Shown: positions 26,476 to 38,134, counted from the first letter of the stretch. The stretch is 64,000 nt of DNA from Loktanella sp. IMCC34160 (GCF_004145845.1 NZ_SELP01000003.1:124001-188000), one strand, 5' to 3'. Notes: generated by a model not told the origin, from the sequence alone. Numbers and translations: made by a program.

Positions 26476-27651
26476 CTAGGTGTCGCTGCGGGCCAACGGC
26501 ACGACCCGCGCGGTGTCGTCATCCGGGGCCAGTTCTTCGAAATCGAAATTGTCGAGCCGCTTGGCCCGCCGCCCGGCCTTGTCGGCGCTGATCTTGATAT
26601 CGGCGATATCCTTGGCCGCCTGCCCGAAATGCCGGTCAAGGTTTTCGACCCGGGTGCCCAACCGGTCCACATCCGAATACAACAGCGCCAGTTCCTTGCG
26701 GATCGCGCCGGCCTGTTCGCGCATCCGCGCGTCTTTCAGGATTGCCCGCATGGTGTTCAGCGTGGCCATGCAGGTTGTCGGCGACACGATCCAGACCCGC
26801 GCGGCAAAGCCTTCGCGCACCAGCTCAGGGAAGTTGGCGTGCAGTTCGGCATAGACCGCCTCGGACGGGAGGAACATCAGCGCGCCGTCGGCGGTCTCGC
26901 CTTCGATGATGTAGCGGTCGGATATGGCCTTGATGTGGGTCTTGACCGCTGTCCGCAATTGCCGCGCGGCCTCGTTCAGCTCCCAATCGGTCTTGGCTTT
27001 GCGTAGCCGTTCATAGGGTTCCAGCGGGAATTTGCTGTCGATCACGATGGGACCCGGCGGGTTGGGCAGGTGGATCAGGCAGTCGGCCCGTTTGCCATTG
27101 GAGAGGGTGTGTTGCAGCGAATAGCTGTCCGACGGCAGGGCCTTGGACACGATATCGTTCAGCTGGATTTCACCGAACGCGCCGCGCGTCTGCTTGTTAG
27201 ACAGAATGTCCTGAAGCGACAGCACATCGCCGGACAGCTTGGTGATGTTTTCCTGCGCCTTGTCGATGGTCTTGAGCCGCTGCTGCAATTCCCCAAGGCT
27301 TTGGGCAGTGTTGCGGGCGGAGGACGACAGGTTCAGGTTCATCGCTTCCGACACCGCCGACAGCCGCTGCTCCATGAGTTGCAAGGTCTTGGCCTGCTGC
27401 TGGGCCTGCGCCTCGGTCACGGAATTCAGGCCGCCGAACAATTGCTGCTGCCCGTCCGACAGCATCTGCACCCGCTGCGTCACCCCACCCATCTGGCTGG
27501 CGAGCATCTGTGCCATCATCGCCGATTGCCCCGCCCGCCGGACCGACACAATCAGAAGGATCATGGCGAACAGCGCAAGGGCGCCTGCACCAAGGGTCAA
27601 CAGAACCGCCGGGTCGGACAAGGAATAGCTGGTTTCGCCAATCTGGATCAT
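26476..27651 (-). CDS. rmuC: DNA recombination protein RmuC
   Basis: A 391-residue RmuC-family protein, proposed to limit DNA inversion and recombination. It has one N-terminal membrane helix ([21 protein letters not shown]), a long coiled coil (to about residue 140) and a nuclease-like domain with [14 protein letters not shown] and [13 protein letters not shown]. The start MIQIGE (27651) overlaps the mutL stop by four bases, so both are co-expressed; the longer frame lacks homology. Confidence 0.9.
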   Translation of the reverse strand: MIQIGETSYSLSDPAVLLTLGAGALALFAMILLIVSVRRAGQSAMMAQMLASQMGGVTQRVQMLSDGQQQLFGGLNSVTEAQAQQQAKTLQLMEQRLSAVSEAMNLNLSSSARNTAQSLGELQQRLKTIDKAQENITKLSGDVLSLQDILSNKQTRGAFGEIQLNDIVSKALPSDSYSLQHTLSNGKRADCLIHLPNPPGPIVIDSKFPLEPYERLRKAKTDWELNEAARQLRTAVKTHIKAISDRYIIEGETADGALMFLPSEAVYAELHANFPELVREGFAARVWIVSPTTCMATLNTMRAILKDARMREQAGAIRKELALLYSDVDRLGTRVENLDRHFGQAAKDIADIKISADKAGRRAKRLDNFDFEELAPDDDTARVVPLARSDT

Positions 27652-29495
27652 GTGCGCCCGAACAGTCTTTCGATATCCGACAGTTTCAATTCGACATAGG
27701 TTGGTCGCCCGTGGTTGCACTGGCCGGAGTGGGGCGTGGCCTCCATCTCGCGCAGAAGGGCGTTCATCTCTTCGCCGCGCATCCGCCGGCCCGACCGGAT
27801 CGACCCGTGGCAGGCAACGCGGGACAGGATCGCCTCGATCCGGGCCTGAAGGGTGCTGCTGTCACCAAGGTCCGCTAGTTCGTCAAGGATGTCGCGGATC
27901 ATCGCGCCGGCGTTCACCTCTCCCAGGATCGCGGGGGTTTCGCGCACGGCGACGGCCCCGCCGCCAAAGGGTTCGATGGTCAGGCCAAGGCGGGACAGGT
28001 CATCCGCCACCTCCAGCAGCCGCGCGGCATCGCCCGATGCCAGTTCCACGATTTCGGGGATCAGAAGCGCCTGTGCTGCGACCCCGTTCTCGGCCATCTG
28101 CCGTTTCAGTTTCTCATAGACCAGACGTTCGTGGGCGGCGTGCTGGTCGACGATGACCATGCCGGTTTCGGTCTGGGCGATGATGTAGTTTTCGTGGACC
28201 TGCGCGCGGGCCGCGCCAAGCGGCAGCGCCTCTGCCGGGGTTTCGACCGGGTCGATCTCTGGTTCCACGCGGGCCGAAGGCATGGACATTTCGGCAAAGC
28301 CGGGGCCCATCGGGGCCGGGGTCTGCATCTGGTAGGACAGGCTACGCGCGTTTTGCGAGGGACGGTCCATCTGGTAGATGCGCGCGGGGCCTGACGGTTC
28401 CGGGCGCATCGCCCCGAGCGTGGCCGAGGCCACGGTGGACGAGGCCCGGTGCCCCGCATTGGCCAGCGCGTGCCGGACACCCGAGACCAGCAGCCCGCGC
28501 ACCACGCCGGGTTCGCGGAACCGGACCTCGGACTTTGCGGGGTGGACGTTCACATCGACCAGTTGCGGGTCGCAATCGACGAACAGCGCCGCCGCCGGGT
28601 GCCTGTCGCGGCTGAGGAAATCCATATAGGCGCCGCGCAGGGCGCCCAGCAGAAGCTTGTCCTTGACCGGCCGGCCGTTCACGAACAGGAACTGCGCGAC
28701 AGCCGATCCGCGCGAATAGGTCGGCAATGCGGCATAGCCGGTCAGGCGGAACCCCTCCCGTTCCGCGTCGATAGGAACCGCGTTTTCGGCAAAGTCGCGG
28801 CCCAGAACCTGCCCAAGCCGACCATGCAGCGCGTCGAACATATCGCCGGTTTCGGCATCGGCCCGGAACAGGGTGCGGCTATCCCCGCCGGAGGCGTCGC
28901 GCAGGGTGAAGGTAATGAAGGGTTCGGCCATTGCCAGCCGCTTGACCACATCGGTGACGGCCTGGGTTTCGGCGCGGTCGGTGCGCAGGAACTTCAGCCG
29001 CGCGGGGGTGGCATAAAACAGGTCCTTCAGTTCGACCACGGTGCCGGCCGACAGGGCAGCGGGGCGGACCGGGTCCGTCCGTCCGCCCGCGACGGCGATC
29101 ATGGCCGCGTCTTCGCCGGGGATGCGGCTGGTGATGGAAAGGCGGCCGACGGCGCCGAGCGAGGGCAAAGCCTCGCCCCGGAAACCGAAGGAATGGATGT
29201 TCAGAAGGTCCGACCCGTCGATCTTGGAGGTGGCGTGGCGGGACAGGGCCAGCGGAAGGTCCTCGGCGGCGATGCCACAGCCATTGTCGGTAACCCGGAT
29301 CAGGGTCTTTCCGCCGTCGGCGATGGTCACCTCGATCCGGGTTGCCCCGGCGTCGATGGCGTTTTCCACCAGTTCCTTGACCGCGCTGGCCGGACGTTCC
29401 ACGACCTCGCCCGCCGCGATCCGGTTGATCGCGGCCTCGTCCAACTGGCGAATGACGGGGCGATTTGCGCTTATCTTGGGGTCAGGAATGGCCAT
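27648..29495 (-). CDS. mutL: DNA mismatch repair protein MutL
   Basis: A 615-residue GHKL ATPase plus C-terminal endonuclease/dimerisation domain. ATPase motifs: [20 protein letters not shown], and [10 protein letters not shown]. The C-terminal metal motif [12 protein letters not shown] fits DQHA-x2-E-x4-E, so this MutL probably nicks DNA itself, as expected for bacteria without MutH. A CNHGRP motif completes the site near the end. It is followed by rmuC with a four-base overlap. Confidence 0.95.
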   Translation of the reverse strand: MAIPDPKISANRPVIRQLDEAAINRIAAGEVVERPASAVKELVENAIDAGATRIEVTIADGGKTLIRVTDNGCGIAAEDLPLALSRHATSKIDGSDLLNIHSFGFRGEALPSLGAVGRLSITSRIPGEDAAMIAVAGGRTDPVRPAALSAGTVVELKDLFYATPARLKFLRTDRAETQAVTDVVKRLAMAEPFITFTLRDASGGDSRTLFRADAETGDMFDALHGRLGQVLGRDFAENAVPIDAEREGFRLTGYAALPTYSRGSAVAQFLFVNGRPVKDKLLLGALRGAYMDFLSRDRHPAAALFVDCDPQLVDVNVHPAKSEVRFREPGVVRGLLVSGVRHALANAGHRASSTVASATLGAMRPEPSGPARIYQMDRPSQNARSLSYQMQTPAPMGPGFAEMSMPSARVEPEIDPVETPAEALPLGAARAQVHENYIIAQTETGMVIVDQHAAHERLVYEKLKRQMAENGVAAQALLIPEIVELASGDAARLLEVADDLSRLGLTIEPFGGGAVAVRETPAILGEVNAGAMIRDILDELADLGDSSTLQARIEAILSRVACHGSIRSGRRMRGEEMNALLREMEATPHSGQCNHGRPTYVELKLSDIERLFGRT

Positions 29496-29536
29496 TCCAC
29501 AAGGGATAGCACGGCCATGTCCGATTCTGCGAGGGG

Positions 29537-30844
29537 CTATTGCGTGCTTTCAAGGCCCACAGGCTGTCCCACGATGGTGAAATGCAGCGCCTCGGGCCGC
29601 AGGTATTCGGCGGCAACGCGGTTCACGTCCTCAAGCGTCACCGCGTTGATGTAGTCGTTGCGGTGGATGACGTAGTCGGTCGGCAACCCCTGCACCTGCA
29701 TCCCCACCATGATCGAGGCAATCGGCCCGTTCCCATCGAACCGCAGCGGGTAGGCCCCGGTCAGATAGGTCTTGGCGGCATCCAGCTGGTCCTGCGTGAT
29801 CCCCTCCTCGGCGATCCGCTGCCATTCGGCCTGCACCAGCACGACGGTGTCGGCCATCCGGTCGTTGGCCGAGGCGACAGAGCCAAGCCACATTTCGGTG
29901 TGATCCTTGGGCACGAGATAGGTGTAGATCCCATAGGTCAGGCCGCGTTTCTCGCGGACCTCCTCCATCAGGATCGACTGGGGACCATTGCCGCCAAGAA
30001 TGGTGTTCAGAATATAGGCGGCGAAGAAATCTTCGTCGTCGCGTTCCATCCCGGAATGGCCGAACAGGGCGACGGATTGCGGCGTGTCGTAGGGGACAAC
30101 GGTGATCCCGCCGGTCAGGCCAAAATCGACCCGGTCGGGCAGCGGTGCGCCACCTTCGGGCAGGTCGCCCAGCAGCGTGTCGATCAGCGCGCCCAGATCT
30201 TCGGCGGTGATATCGCCCACCGCGGAGACCATCGCCCGGTCGCGGACGAGCACATTGCGGTGCGCATCGAACATGTCGTCGCGGGTCAGGCCGGTGACCG
30301 TTTCGACCGTGCCGCTGTCGGCTGTGCCATAGGGGTGATCGCCAAAAGCTGCGCTGTAGAAGGCCCGCCCGGCAATCCGGTTGGGGTTCTTTTCGTCCGA
30401 CGCGATGCCGGATAGAACCTGCGCCCGGACCCGGTCCAGCGCGTCCTGATCGAAGCGCGGATCGACCAGCGCCTGCCGCAGAAGGTCTACTGCCTGATCC
30501 CGGTTTTCCGTCAGGAATCGAGCCGACACGGTCAGCCCGTCATCGTAGACATCGAATTCGTAGCTGGCGGCGAGCGCCTCGCGCGCGGATTGGAAGGCGC
30601 GGGCATCCATGTCGCCCGACCCTTCCTCGATCAGGCCGGTCATCAGGTTGGTGGCCCCGCGCTTGCCGGGCAGGTCCAGCGCGCTGCCGCCGTCGAAATG
30701 AATCTCGATGGCGACGAAGGGGATGGAATGTTCCTCGACCAGCCAGGCGTCGATGCCGCCGGGAGAGGTGATTTCCTGGATTTCCACTTCGGCCCGGGCG
30801 GTTGAGGCGAGGGCAAGAAACAGGGCAAATGCGAAACGGAACAT
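29537..30844 (-). CDS. M16 peptidase-family protein (non-catalytic partner)
   Basis: A 435-residue exported protein (signal peptide about 1-19, [18 protein letters not shown]) of the pitrilysin/processing-peptidase fold. The zinc motif HxxEH is absent at the expected place ([13 protein letters not shown]), so it is the inactive partner of the preceding M16 gene. The glycine loop region ([27 protein letters not shown]) is typical. ATG 30844 overlaps the TGA of its partner (TGATG); a GTG one codon earlier is an alternative. Confidence 0.85.
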   Translation of the reverse strand: MFRFAFALFLALASTARAEVEIQEITSPGGIDAWLVEEHSIPFVAIEIHFDGGSALDLPGKRGATNLMTGLIEEGSGDMDARAFQSAREALAASYEFDVYDDGLTVSARFLTENRDQAVDLLRQALVDPRFDQDALDRVRAQVLSGIASDEKNPNRIAGRAFYSAAFGDHPYGTADSGTVETVTGLTRDDMFDAHRNVLVRDRAMVSAVGDITAEDLGALIDTLLGDLPEGGAPLPDRVDFGLTGGITVVPYDTPQSVALFGHSGMERDDEDFFAAYILNTILGGNGPQSILMEEVREKRGLTYGIYTYLVPKDHTEMWLGSVASANDRMADTVVLVQAEWQRIAEEGITQDQLDAAKTYLTGAYPLRFDGNGPIASIMVGMQVQGLPTDYVIHRNDYINAVTLEDVNRVAAEYLRPEALHFTIVGQPVGLESTQ

Positions 30845-32175
30845 CACAGGGCCTCCTCTTCGCTGGGGACGATCCAGCCGGTAACGGATTGCCGCCGCTG
30901 CAAGACCTTTTCGGCGACCGCCTTCACGTCTTCGGCGCTGACCGCTTGCAGGATGCCGGGCCAGGCCTGAACGTCTTCGATGGTCAGCCCCTGAGTGAGC
31001 GCCGCGCCGTAGCGCCGAGCGATCCCTTCGACATCATCCAGCGCGTAAATCTCGGAGGCGCGAAGCTGGGTCCTGATCCGCTCCATCTGGTCAAGGTCGA
31101 TAGGATTTGCGAGGAAATCGGCGATCACCTGATCCATCGCGGCCTCGGCCTCGGACAGGGTGACACCTTCGGCGGGGACGACGGTGACGTTGAAGGTCGT
31201 GTCGTCAAGGCTCATCGCGTCGTAGCCCGCGCCAGAATAGACCGCCGTCTGGCTGTCGAATTGCAGCGCGACCCCAAGGGCAGAGGTGAAGGGCGAGCCG
31301 CCCAGAAGTTCGGACAGGTAGACCAGCGCGGCGGCGTCCTCTTGCGCACCGGCGTCCCGTTCCGGGGCAAGGTAGCTGCGGGTCAGATAGGGCTGGGACA
31401 CGCGCGGATCGACATAGGTCAGCCGCCTTTCGGCGGTCTGCGGCGGCTCCTCTGGCCGGAACCTCTCAGGCAGGTGTTCTTCGGGCGGGATGACGCCATA
31501 GTAGGTTTCGGCAAGGGTCAGAACCTCCTGCGGTTCCACGTCGCCGGCGACCACGAGGATCGCGTTGTTGGGCGAATAATAGAGATCGTAGAAGGACAGC
31601 GCGTCTTGCATATCAAGGCTTTCCATCTCGTGCTTCCAGCCGATGATGGGAAGGCCATAGCGATGGTTCAGATATTGCGCCGCGCGGAGTTGCTCGCGGG
31701 CCAGCGCACCGGCGTTGTTTTCCGTGCGCTGGTTGCGTTCCTCAAGGATCACGTTGCGTTCGGTGACGATGTCCTCTTCGGTCAGACGCAGATTGTTCAT
31801 CCGGTCCGCTTCCATCCGCATCATCAGTTCCAGACGGTCGGCGGCGACCCGCTGGAAATAGGCGGTGTAGTCATAGCTGGTGAAGGCGTTGTCGCTGCCC
31901 CCATTGGCGGCCACGACCTCGGAAAGCTCGCCGGATTCCATCGTATCGGTCGCCTTGAACAGGAGGTGTTCAAGGAAATGCGCAACCCCCGACGACCCCG
32001 GCGGTTCATCGGCCGATCCGCTGCGATACCAGACCATGTGCACCACGACCGGGGCGCGGTGGTCTTCGATCACGACCACATCCATCCCATTGTCGAGGGT
32101 GAAGGTTGTGACCTCTTCGCCAGTGGCGGCAAGTGGCGCGGCAGCCAGGCAAAGCGCGGCGATCAGTCGGCGCAT
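30844..32175 (-). CDS. M16 zinc metallopeptidase (catalytic subunit)
   Basis: A 443-residue exported peptidase with signal peptide (MRRLIAALCLAAAPLAATG). The active site His66-x-x-Glu69-His70 (HFLEH) and the downstream Glu in VTERNVILEER are intact. It pairs with the inactive M16 gene immediately downstream, resembling two-subunit periplasmic peptidases. GGAGG seven bases before ATG 32175 fixes the start; the longer frame uses an internal TTG. Substrates are unknown short peptides. Confidence 0.9.
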   Translation of the reverse strand: MRRLIAALCLAAAPLAATGEEVTTFTLDNGMDVVVIEDHRAPVVVHMVWYRSGSADEPPGSSGVAHFLEHLLFKATDTMESGELSEVVAANGGSDNAFTSYDYTAYFQRVAADRLELMMRMEADRMNNLRLTEEDIVTERNVILEERNQRTENNAGALAREQLRAAQYLNHRYGLPIIGWKHEMESLDMQDALSFYDLYYSPNNAILVVAGDVEPQEVLTLAETYYGVIPPEEHLPERFRPEEPPQTAERRLTYVDPRVSQPYLTRSYLAPERDAGAQEDAAALVYLSELLGGSPFTSALGVALQFDSQTAVYSGAGYDAMSLDDTTFNVTVVPAEGVTLSEAEAAMDQVIADFLANPIDLDQMERIRTQLRASEIYALDDVEGIARRYGAALTQGLTIEDVQAWPGILQAVSAEDVKAVAEKVLQRRQSVTGWIVPSEEEAL

Positions 32176-32265
32176 TGGCGATCCTCCCAAAGCGGTTATT
32201 CCGTCCGGATCAACCTACGGCGCGTTTCCGGGGTATCAAGCCCCGATCCCGGTGTTGTGAGCGGA

Positions 32266-32778
32266 TCAGTTGGCCGGTGGGGCCGATGGCACCTGCACGC
32301 CAAGGTTCCGGAAGCGGATGAATTCGGCGTAGGCGTCCAGCGCCATTCCGGCATAGGCGGCGAAATAGCGGTCCACCCGGCCCATCCCGAAGGCCGACAG
32401 GCGGCCCCGGCGACGGCGGAACGCTTCATCCTCGGCGGCAAGGGTTTCGCGGATCGCGGGATCGGTGCCGTAACGATTGACCGCGCCGATCAGCCCGGCA
32501 TCGGCGGCGGGAATGCCACCGGCCCGACCGGCAGCCTGATTGCCGCCCAAGGCAGCAATCCCGTCGCCCAACGGGTTCGGGTCGGTCCGGTTGGTGCCGC
32601 CCGGCGTTGGCTGCGGCAGCGTGCTGACCGTTTCAGGCATTTCCAGCGGACGCGCAGGCAGAATCGAAAATTCGTCAGGACCACCGCCGGGGTTGTCCAA
32701 CTGCCGCAAGCCCCTGTCGCCGCCGCCACAGGCGGCGAGCGTCAAAAGTGCCAGAACTGCCAGTATTGTCCCGCGCAT
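32266..32778 (-). CDS. DUF3035 lipoprotein
   Basis: A 170-residue lipoprotein with lipobox LAAC at about residues 15-18 (signal MRGTILAVLALLTLAAC). The mature part is Pro/Gly/Asp-rich (LPARPLEMP, PQPTPGGTNRTDPNPLGD) then helical (RRRRGRLSAFG). The order fits DUF3035, a Rhodobacterales family of unknown function, outer-membrane attached by inference. GGAAGGGG precedes the ATG. lspA, which matures lipoproteins, is directly upstream. Confidence 0.82.
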   Translation of the reverse strand: MRGTILAVLALLTLAACGGGDRGLRQLDNPGGGPDEFSILPARPLEMPETVSTLPQPTPGGTNRTDPNPLGDGIAALGGNQAAGRAGGIPAADAGLIGAVNRYGTDPAIRETLAAEDEAFRRRRGRLSAFGMGRVDRYFAAYAGMALDAYAEFIRFRNLGVQVPSAPPAN

Positions 32779-32842
32779 CGGTTCCCCTTCCGGTCGTTCC
32801 GCCAATCTTTAACCGCTGTTTTGCCGGTCGTCACGCGGGTTG

Positions 32843-33322
32843 TTACCCTTTGGCGGGCTTTGCCTTGTCCGACCCGCCACCGAAGACGACAAGGCCGAGC
32901 GCCCCGACGAAGATCGCGATATCTGCGATGTTGAAGGCATAGGGGTTTTCGATGCCGCAGCAGGACATGTTCAGGAAATCGGCCACCGCGCCGTAAAGCA
33001 CCCTGTCGATCACATTGCCCAGCGCCCCGCCAACCAGCAGGCCCGCCGACAGATCCATCCACCGGCTGCCGCCTTCCTTGCGGACCCACCAAAGGACGAA
33101 CAGGCTGACCACGATTGCGATGGCGATCAGAATCCAGCGCATGTCGAGCCCGGAAAACAGGCCAAAGTTGACCCCCCGGTTCCACGCCATGCGAAATTCC
33201 AGATAGCCGGGCCAGACCACAATCCGTTGCAGGGTGAACAGGTCCATCCCATGCACCACGACGTATTTGGACAGCTGGTCCGCGAGGAAGACCCAGAAGC
33301 TGGTCCAGAGTGTCAGGCGCAT
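32843..33322 (-). CDS. lspA: Lipoprotein signal peptidase LspA
   Basis: Inner-membrane aspartyl peptidase, 159 residues, four transmembrane helices, that removes signal peptides from prolipoproteins. The catalytic Asp pair is visible: Asp106 in GNVIDRV and Asp134 in NIADIAI. The MRLTLWTS start (33322) is supported by AAAGGA; the longer frame adds a non-homologous leader. It lies 19 bases after the purH stop, in the same transcription direction. Confidence 0.94.
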   Translation of the reverse strand: MRLTLWTSFWVFLADQLSKYVVVHGMDLFTLQRIVVWPGYLEFRMAWNRGVNFGLFSGLDMRWILIAIAIVVSLFVLWWVRKEGGSRWMDLSAGLLVGGALGNVIDRVLYGAVADFLNMSCCGIENPYAFNIADIAIFVGALGLVVFGGGSDKAKPAKG

Positions 33323-33341
33323 GGGCGGTCCTTTCGTCAGG

Positions 33342-34931
33342 TCAGTGCCGGAAGTGGCGCATGCCGGTAAAGACCATGGCAAGACCGGCTTCGTCGGCGG
33401 CGGCGATCACCTCGTCGTCGCGCATCGACCCGCCCGGCTGGATCACGCAGGTTGCCCCGGCAGCGGCCGCTTCCATCAGCCCGTCAGGGAAGGGAAAGAA
33501 CGCGTCGGACGCCACGGCGGAGCCGATGGTCAACGGTTGCGGGAGGCCCAGCGCCTCGGCCATGCGTTCCGCCTTTTTCGCGGCGATCAGGGCGCTGTCG
33601 ACCCGGCTCATCTGGCCCGCGCCGACGCCGACGGTGGCCCCGTCCTTCACATAGACGATGGCGTTGGATTTAACGTGTTTGGCGACTTTCCAGGCGAAAA
33701 GAAGGTCGGCCATCTGCTCGGGCGTCGGAGCCTTTTTCGTGACCACCTTCAGATCGTCCAGCGCGATATGGCCATTGTCCTTGTCCTGCACCAGCAGACC
33801 GCCCGCGACCTGACGATAGGTCAGCCCGCCGGATTTGGGATCGGGCAGGCCATCGGTGGTCAGAAGGCGCAGATTCTTTTTCGCGGCGAAAATTTCGCGG
33901 GCCTCGTCCGAGGCGCCGGGGGCGATCACGACCTCGGTAAAGATGCCGGTGATTTCGCGCGCGGTGTCGGCATCCAGCGGCTGGTTCAGGGCGACGATGC
34001 CGCCGAACGCGCTGGTCCGGTCACAGTCGAAGGCCGCCTTGTAGGCCTCCAGAAGGGTCGCGCCGGTGGCGACACCGCAGGGGTTGGCGTGCTTGATGAT
34101 CGCGCAGGCGGCCCCATCGGCGGGGTCGAATTCGGCGACCAGTTCAAAGGCGGCGTCGGTGTCGTTGATGTTGTTGTAGGACAGTTCCTTGCCCTGATGC
34201 TGGGTCGCGGTGGCCACGCCCTGCCGCCCGCTGCCATCGGTGTAGAAGGCCGCCGACTGGTGCGGGTTTTCGCCATAGCGCAGCCCCTGCGCCAGTGTCC
34301 CGGCAAAGGCGCGGCGGCGCGGCGTGGATTGGCCAATCGCGCCCGCCATCCAGCTGGAGACGGCCGCGTCATAGGCGGCGGTGCGGGCATAGGCGGTTTG
34401 CGCGAGGGTCTGACGGAAGGCATAGGTCGTCTGCCCGTCGTTCGCGGCCAGTTCGGCCAGCAGCGCGCTGTATTCCTCGACATCCACGACCACGTTCACG
34501 AAGGCGTGGTTCTTGGCCGCGGCGCGGATCATCGCGGGGCCGCCGATGTCGATGTTTTCGATGCAGTCGTCATAGGCCGCGCCCTTGGCGACGGTCGCTT
34601 CGAACGGGTAGAGGTTCACCACCAGCAGGTCGATGCCGCCGATGTCATGGGTTTCCATCGCGGCGCGGTGGTCGGCATTGTCACGCAGCGCCAGAAGGCC
34701 GCCATGCACCTTGGGGTGCAGCGTCTTGACCCGCCCGTCCATCATTTCCGGAAAGCCCGTCACATCGGCCACGTCCCGCACGGCAAGCCCTGCGTCGCGC
34801 AGCGCCTTGGCAGAGCCGCCGGTGGACAGAAGTTCGACACCGCGGTCGGCAAGCGCCCGGGCCAGGTCGATCAGCCCGGTCTTGTCAGAAACGGAAAGCA
34901 GTGCGCGGCGGATGGGCTGCAGGTCGGTCAT
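33342..34931 (-). CDS. purH: Bifunctional AICAR transformylase/IMP cyclohydrolase PurH
   Basis: Catalyses the last two steps of IMP synthesis. The 529-residue length equals E. coli PurH. The N-terminal IMP cyclohydrolase domain begins [16 protein letters not shown] with [12 protein letters not shown]. The transformylase domain includes [11 protein letters not shown] and the [12 protein letters not shown] loop. It precedes lspA and follows the heparinase-like gene by 15 bases. Confidence 0.96.
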   Translation of the reverse strand: MTDLQPIRRALLSVSDKTGLIDLARALADRGVELLSTGGSAKALRDAGLAVRDVADVTGFPEMMDGRVKTLHPKVHGGLLALRDNADHRAAMETHDIGGIDLLVVNLYPFEATVAKGAAYDDCIENIDIGGPAMIRAAAKNHAFVNVVVDVEEYSALLAELAANDGQTTYAFRQTLAQTAYARTAAYDAAVSSWMAGAIGQSTPRRRAFAGTLAQGLRYGENPHQSAAFYTDGSGRQGVATATQHQGKELSYNNINDTDAAFELVAEFDPADGAACAIIKHANPCGVATGATLLEAYKAAFDCDRTSAFGGIVALNQPLDADTAREITGIFTEVVIAPGASDEAREIFAAKKNLRLLTTDGLPDPKSGGLTYRQVAGGLLVQDKDNGHIALDDLKVVTKKAPTPEQMADLLFAWKVAKHVKSNAIVYVKDGATVGVGAGQMSRVDSALIAAKKAERMAEALGLPQPLTIGSAVASDAFFPFPDGLMEAAAAGATCVIQPGGSMRDDEVIAAADEAGLAMVFTGMRHFRH

Positions 34932-34946
34932 CGGGTCCCCCGGAAA

Positions 34947-36701
34947 TCAGTCTTGATCCTTGTCCGCGATGCCATCCTCGACAAAGTCGCGTAGTGCGGT
35001 CGGCGTTTCCTGCGCCTTGGCCAGCGACCAGCGGACGCGCGTCGCATAGGACATTGCGCGCCCGGTTAAAACCACTTGTTGTGTCGCACGCGGCTTCAAT
35101 CGCCCGTTTTCAAGGTAAACTGACGGTTCAAGGCGCATTTCGGAAACTCCGTCATGCCGGAAGACCCAGATCTCGCCGCTTTTGAGGGTCAGGCTGATTG
35201 CTGCCCCGCCCAGATCCACGTTCGCGTCGACCTCGGGGTGGAGGTGAAACCGGACGGAATAGGGGATGCCATCCAGCCCCTCGCGGTCCATCGCGCGGTC
35301 GAACCGGGCCTTGTCCCCATCGCTGAGCGTGGTGATCAGATCCTCGCCGACCAGCCCGCGCCCATCCCATGTCAGGTCCAGCGTGCGGGCATGGGTCAGC
35401 CCATGGGTCTTGCGATAGCCGTCGTGGCCCAGTTCCAGCCGCATCCCGTCATCAAGATCGGAGGGTTCGAACTGCACCTCTTGCGGCTGGTCGACAAGAA
35501 GTTCCTGCCGCAACCCGTTCAACCGGCTGGGCACCCCGAGTCGGGAGGAGGAGTAGCCATCCAGCGCCAATGTCGAATGGCTGGCCGTGGCCCGCCCGGC
35601 CCGGCGCCATTCCGGCCCAAAGGCGCGGCCCGAACCGCAGTTGACGATGACCGACCGGCGCCCCGAAGTCAGTTCAAAGGCCAGCGTCGAGGCGTGGGCG
35701 TCATAGGAGGCCTCGCCCGACGGTGGCGGCGCGGCGTCCACGATGACGCTGGTCCGACCCGCCTGCATCCGGGCGAACCCCATGCGCCGGCCGGGTCCGG
35801 CGGTGTCGCTTATCCCGGATTCGGACAGGGCCTGATCCAGCCGCCCTTCGATCCCGCGCCCGCCGCCGTGGAACCGAGCAAGCCCGCCATCGGAATGGCG
35901 CAGGAACCGCAGTGTCGGCGCGATCCGGGCCAAGGCGGCCTCCAGTTCCTCGGGGACGGCGTGTTCGGATTCGTCCAATGCCTGCCGCGCCCATGTGAAC
36001 AGGGTAAAGACCTCCAGCAGCTCTTCCGGGTTGCGGGTGGGAATGCCGCCTTCGGCATCCACCTGCGCCTTGCAATCGCGGGCCAGCGCCCGCACCGCCG
36101 GGGCGACATGGTCGCCCATCCCTTCCAGCGACAGCCCTGCATAGATCATGCCGGTCAGCGCCTCGACCCGGGGCAGTCCGGGCCGGGCGGCGGTCCAACG
36201 CCGGGACAGAAACAACGCCTGCCGCGCAAGCGACCGGTAGTAGATGTCCGACGCGGCCTTGTCCCGGCCGCGCAGAAGAAAGAAGCCGTGGTTGATCCAG
36301 CGGATCAGACGCCGCCCGGTCAGTTCCGGGGTCCAGCCGGGGCCGCTGCCGTTGCCGAAGCGGTTTATCCAGTCATAGACCCAGGCCTGCGCCTTGCCCC
36401 GTGCCTTGGCATCTCCGACGGCGGCAAGATCATCCAGCCAGGTGCAGCCCTGAAGTTCTTCGACGATATGGGGTTCGTCCTGCCCGATGTCCCAGATGGA
36501 GCTGTCGGGCGCTTCGAACAGATGGCCGGAGAACAGGAAATTCCCGGCAGTCAGCTGTCGCCCACGGGCATAGCGCCCGATGGATCGTGGCTCAGGCTGG
36601 GAAACGAATCCGGTGGGAACACGGGCGCGCGCGGCAAGACGTGCATGCAGACGATGCATGAAACGCTTTCGGCGGAAAGCCCATGTCTGATCCTTGGCCA
36701 C
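34947..36701 (-). CDS. Heparinase II/III-family protein
   Basis: A 584-residue (start uncertain) alpha/alpha-toroid plus beta-sandwich polysaccharide-lyase-like protein. The catalytic-type region SYDAHASTLAFELTSGRRSVIVNCGSGRAFGPEWRRAGRATASHSTLALDG matches the Heparinase_II_III C-terminal domain. No signal peptide is seen. Its frame has no convincing ATG before residue 37, so the GTG at 36701 with an AGGCAGGG site is chosen; ATG 36659 is the alternative. Rhodobacterales commonly carry this gene beside rsmB and purH; its substrate is not established. Confidence 0.78.
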   Translation of the reverse strand: MAKDQTWAFRRKRFMHRLHARLAARARVPTGFVSQPEPRSIGRYARGRQLTAGNFLFSGHLFEAPDSSIWDIGQDEPHIVEELQGCTWLDDLAAVGDAKARGKAQAWVYDWINRFGNGSGPGWTPELTGRRLIRWINHGFFLLRGRDKAASDIYYRSLARQALFLSRRWTAARPGLPRVEALTGMIYAGLSLEGMGDHVAPAVRALARDCKAQVDAEGGIPTRNPEELLEVFTLFTWARQALDESEHAVPEELEAALARIAPTLRFLRHSDGGLARFHGGGRGIEGRLDQALSESGISDTAGPGRRMGFARMQAGRTSVIVDAAPPPSGEASYDAHASTLAFELTSGRRSVIVNCGSGRAFGPEWRRAGRATASHSTLALDGYSSSRLGVPSRLNGLRQELLVDQPQEVQFEPSDLDDGMRLELGHDGYRKTHGLTHARTLDLTWDGRGLVGEDLITTLSDGDKARFDRAMDREGLDGIPYSVRFHLHPEVDANVDLGGAAISLTLKSGEIWVFRHDGVSEMRLEPSVYLENGRLKPRATQQVVLTGRAMSYATRVRWSLAKAQETPTALRDFVEDGIADKDQD

Positions 36702-36779
36702 TGGGGTGCCCTGCCTGTGTTGCGCGTGAAGGTCGCGTCTTGTTTTCGTGCGGCAGCATAGGGCCAATCTTGGGCCAAG

Positions 36780-38066
36780 TCACGCGGGCTTTCGCAAGAG
36801 CGCCATATAGAACCCGTCCATGCCACCCAGTTCGGGCCAGTAGTCGGGGCGCAGGCGCAGCCCGCCTTCTTCGGTGATCCATGCCGGATCGACCCCAAGC
36901 GCGCCGGTGTCGATGGCCTCGACCGTCAGGCCCGGATGCCGCGACAGGGCCTCTTCCACCTGCACCTCGCCTTCGTCGGGCAGAAGCGAGCAGGTGCAGA
37001 ACATCAGCCGCCCGCCCGGTTTCAACAGGTTCAGCGCGTGGTCGATCAGCGCCTCTTGCTGGTCGATCAGGGCGCCGAATTCGGACCCGTCCTTGGCCCG
37101 GGGCAGGTCAGGATGGCGGCGGATGGTGCCAGTGGCGGAACAGGGCGCGTCCAAGAGGATCGCGTCCCAGCCCTCTTCGTCAAAGTCAAAGGCGTCGGCC
37201 ACGACTGTGCGGGCACCAAGGCCGGTGCGGGCAAGGTTCTGCCCGACCCGCGCCATCCGGCCGTCCGACACATCGACAGCGGTCACATCCGCGCCTGCTG
37301 CGGCCAATTGCATGGTCTTGCCGCCCGGCGCGGCGCAAAGGTCGAGCACCTTTTCACCCGGTGTTACCTTCAGAATACGGGCCGGAAGCGCGGCGGCAGC
37401 GTCCTGCACCCACCAGTCGCCGGCGTCATAGCCGGGAAGCTGCGAGACCTGCCCGGCGTCGGACAACCGGACAGAGCCAGTTGGCAGGACGGTTCCGCCC
37501 AGTTGCGCGGCAAGGGGTTCCGCGTCGCCCTTGGCGGTCAGGTCCAGGGCTGCCCCTTTGTAATGCGCCTCTTCCATCGCGGCGACGGTCGGCTTGCCCC
37601 ATGCGGCAATCATCGGATCGCGCAGCCAATCGGGCAGGCGCGGGGTGGGCAGCCTGTCCCATGCGCCGGGCCGTTCCTCGGCCACCTTGCGCAGGACCGC
37701 GTTGACCAGCCCCTTCATGCCCCGGTGTTTCGGGTCGCGGCCGATGATTTCGACGCAGGCATTGACGACCCCATGCGGTGCCTCGCCAAAGGCCCAGATT
37801 TCCACGGTCCCCATACGCAGCGCGTTGCGCACCGGCAGCGGCGGGCGTTTGGCCATGAAGGGTTTCAGCATCCGGTCGGCCCGGTCCAGCGCCCGCAGCG
37901 TTTCCATCGCGATCCGCTGGGCACGGGCGCGGTCCTGCGGGTCCAGCCGCGCCAGCGCTCCGGCCCCGATCAATTCCGGCAAAAGGCGGCCCTCGCCGGT
38001 TACTGCGTCGATCAGTTGATAGGCCGCATAGCGCGGCGCAAGGCCGGATTTGTCGGGCTTGGTCAT
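36780..38066 (-). CDS. rsmB: 16S rRNA m5C967 methyltransferase RsmB
   Basis: A 428-residue SAM-dependent methyltransferase. The N-terminal NusB-like domain (AAYQLIDAVTGEG) is followed by the Rossmann core: LDLCAAPGGKTMQLAA, DAPCSATGTIRRHPD (one catalytic Cys) and FCTCSLLPDEGE (the second Cys). Length equals E. coli RsmB. It may share a promoter with the divergent DUF1674 gene. Cytosolic. Confidence 0.94.
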   Translation of the reverse strand: MTKPDKSGLAPRYAAYQLIDAVTGEGRLLPELIGAGALARLDPQDRARAQRIAMETLRALDRADRMLKPFMAKRPPLPVRNALRMGTVEIWAFGEAPHGVVNACVEIIGRDPKHRGMKGLVNAVLRKVAEERPGAWDRLPTPRLPDWLRDPMIAAWGKPTVAAMEEAHYKGAALDLTAKGDAEPLAAQLGGTVLPTGSVRLSDAGQVSQLPGYDAGDWWVQDAAAALPARILKVTPGEKVLDLCAAPGGKTMQLAAAGADVTAVDVSDGRMARVGQNLARTGLGARTVVADAFDFDEEGWDAILLDAPCSATGTIRRHPDLPRAKDGSEFGALIDQQEALIDHALNLLKPGGRLMFCTCSLLPDEGEVQVEEALSRHPGLTVEAIDTGALGVDPAWITEEGGLRLRPDYWPELGGMDGFYMALLRKPA

Positions 38067-38134
38067 CGGGGTCCTCTTGAGATATTGCCCAAGGCCCGTA
38101 TATCACCAAAGGCAATCCCACAAGGAAACGCGCC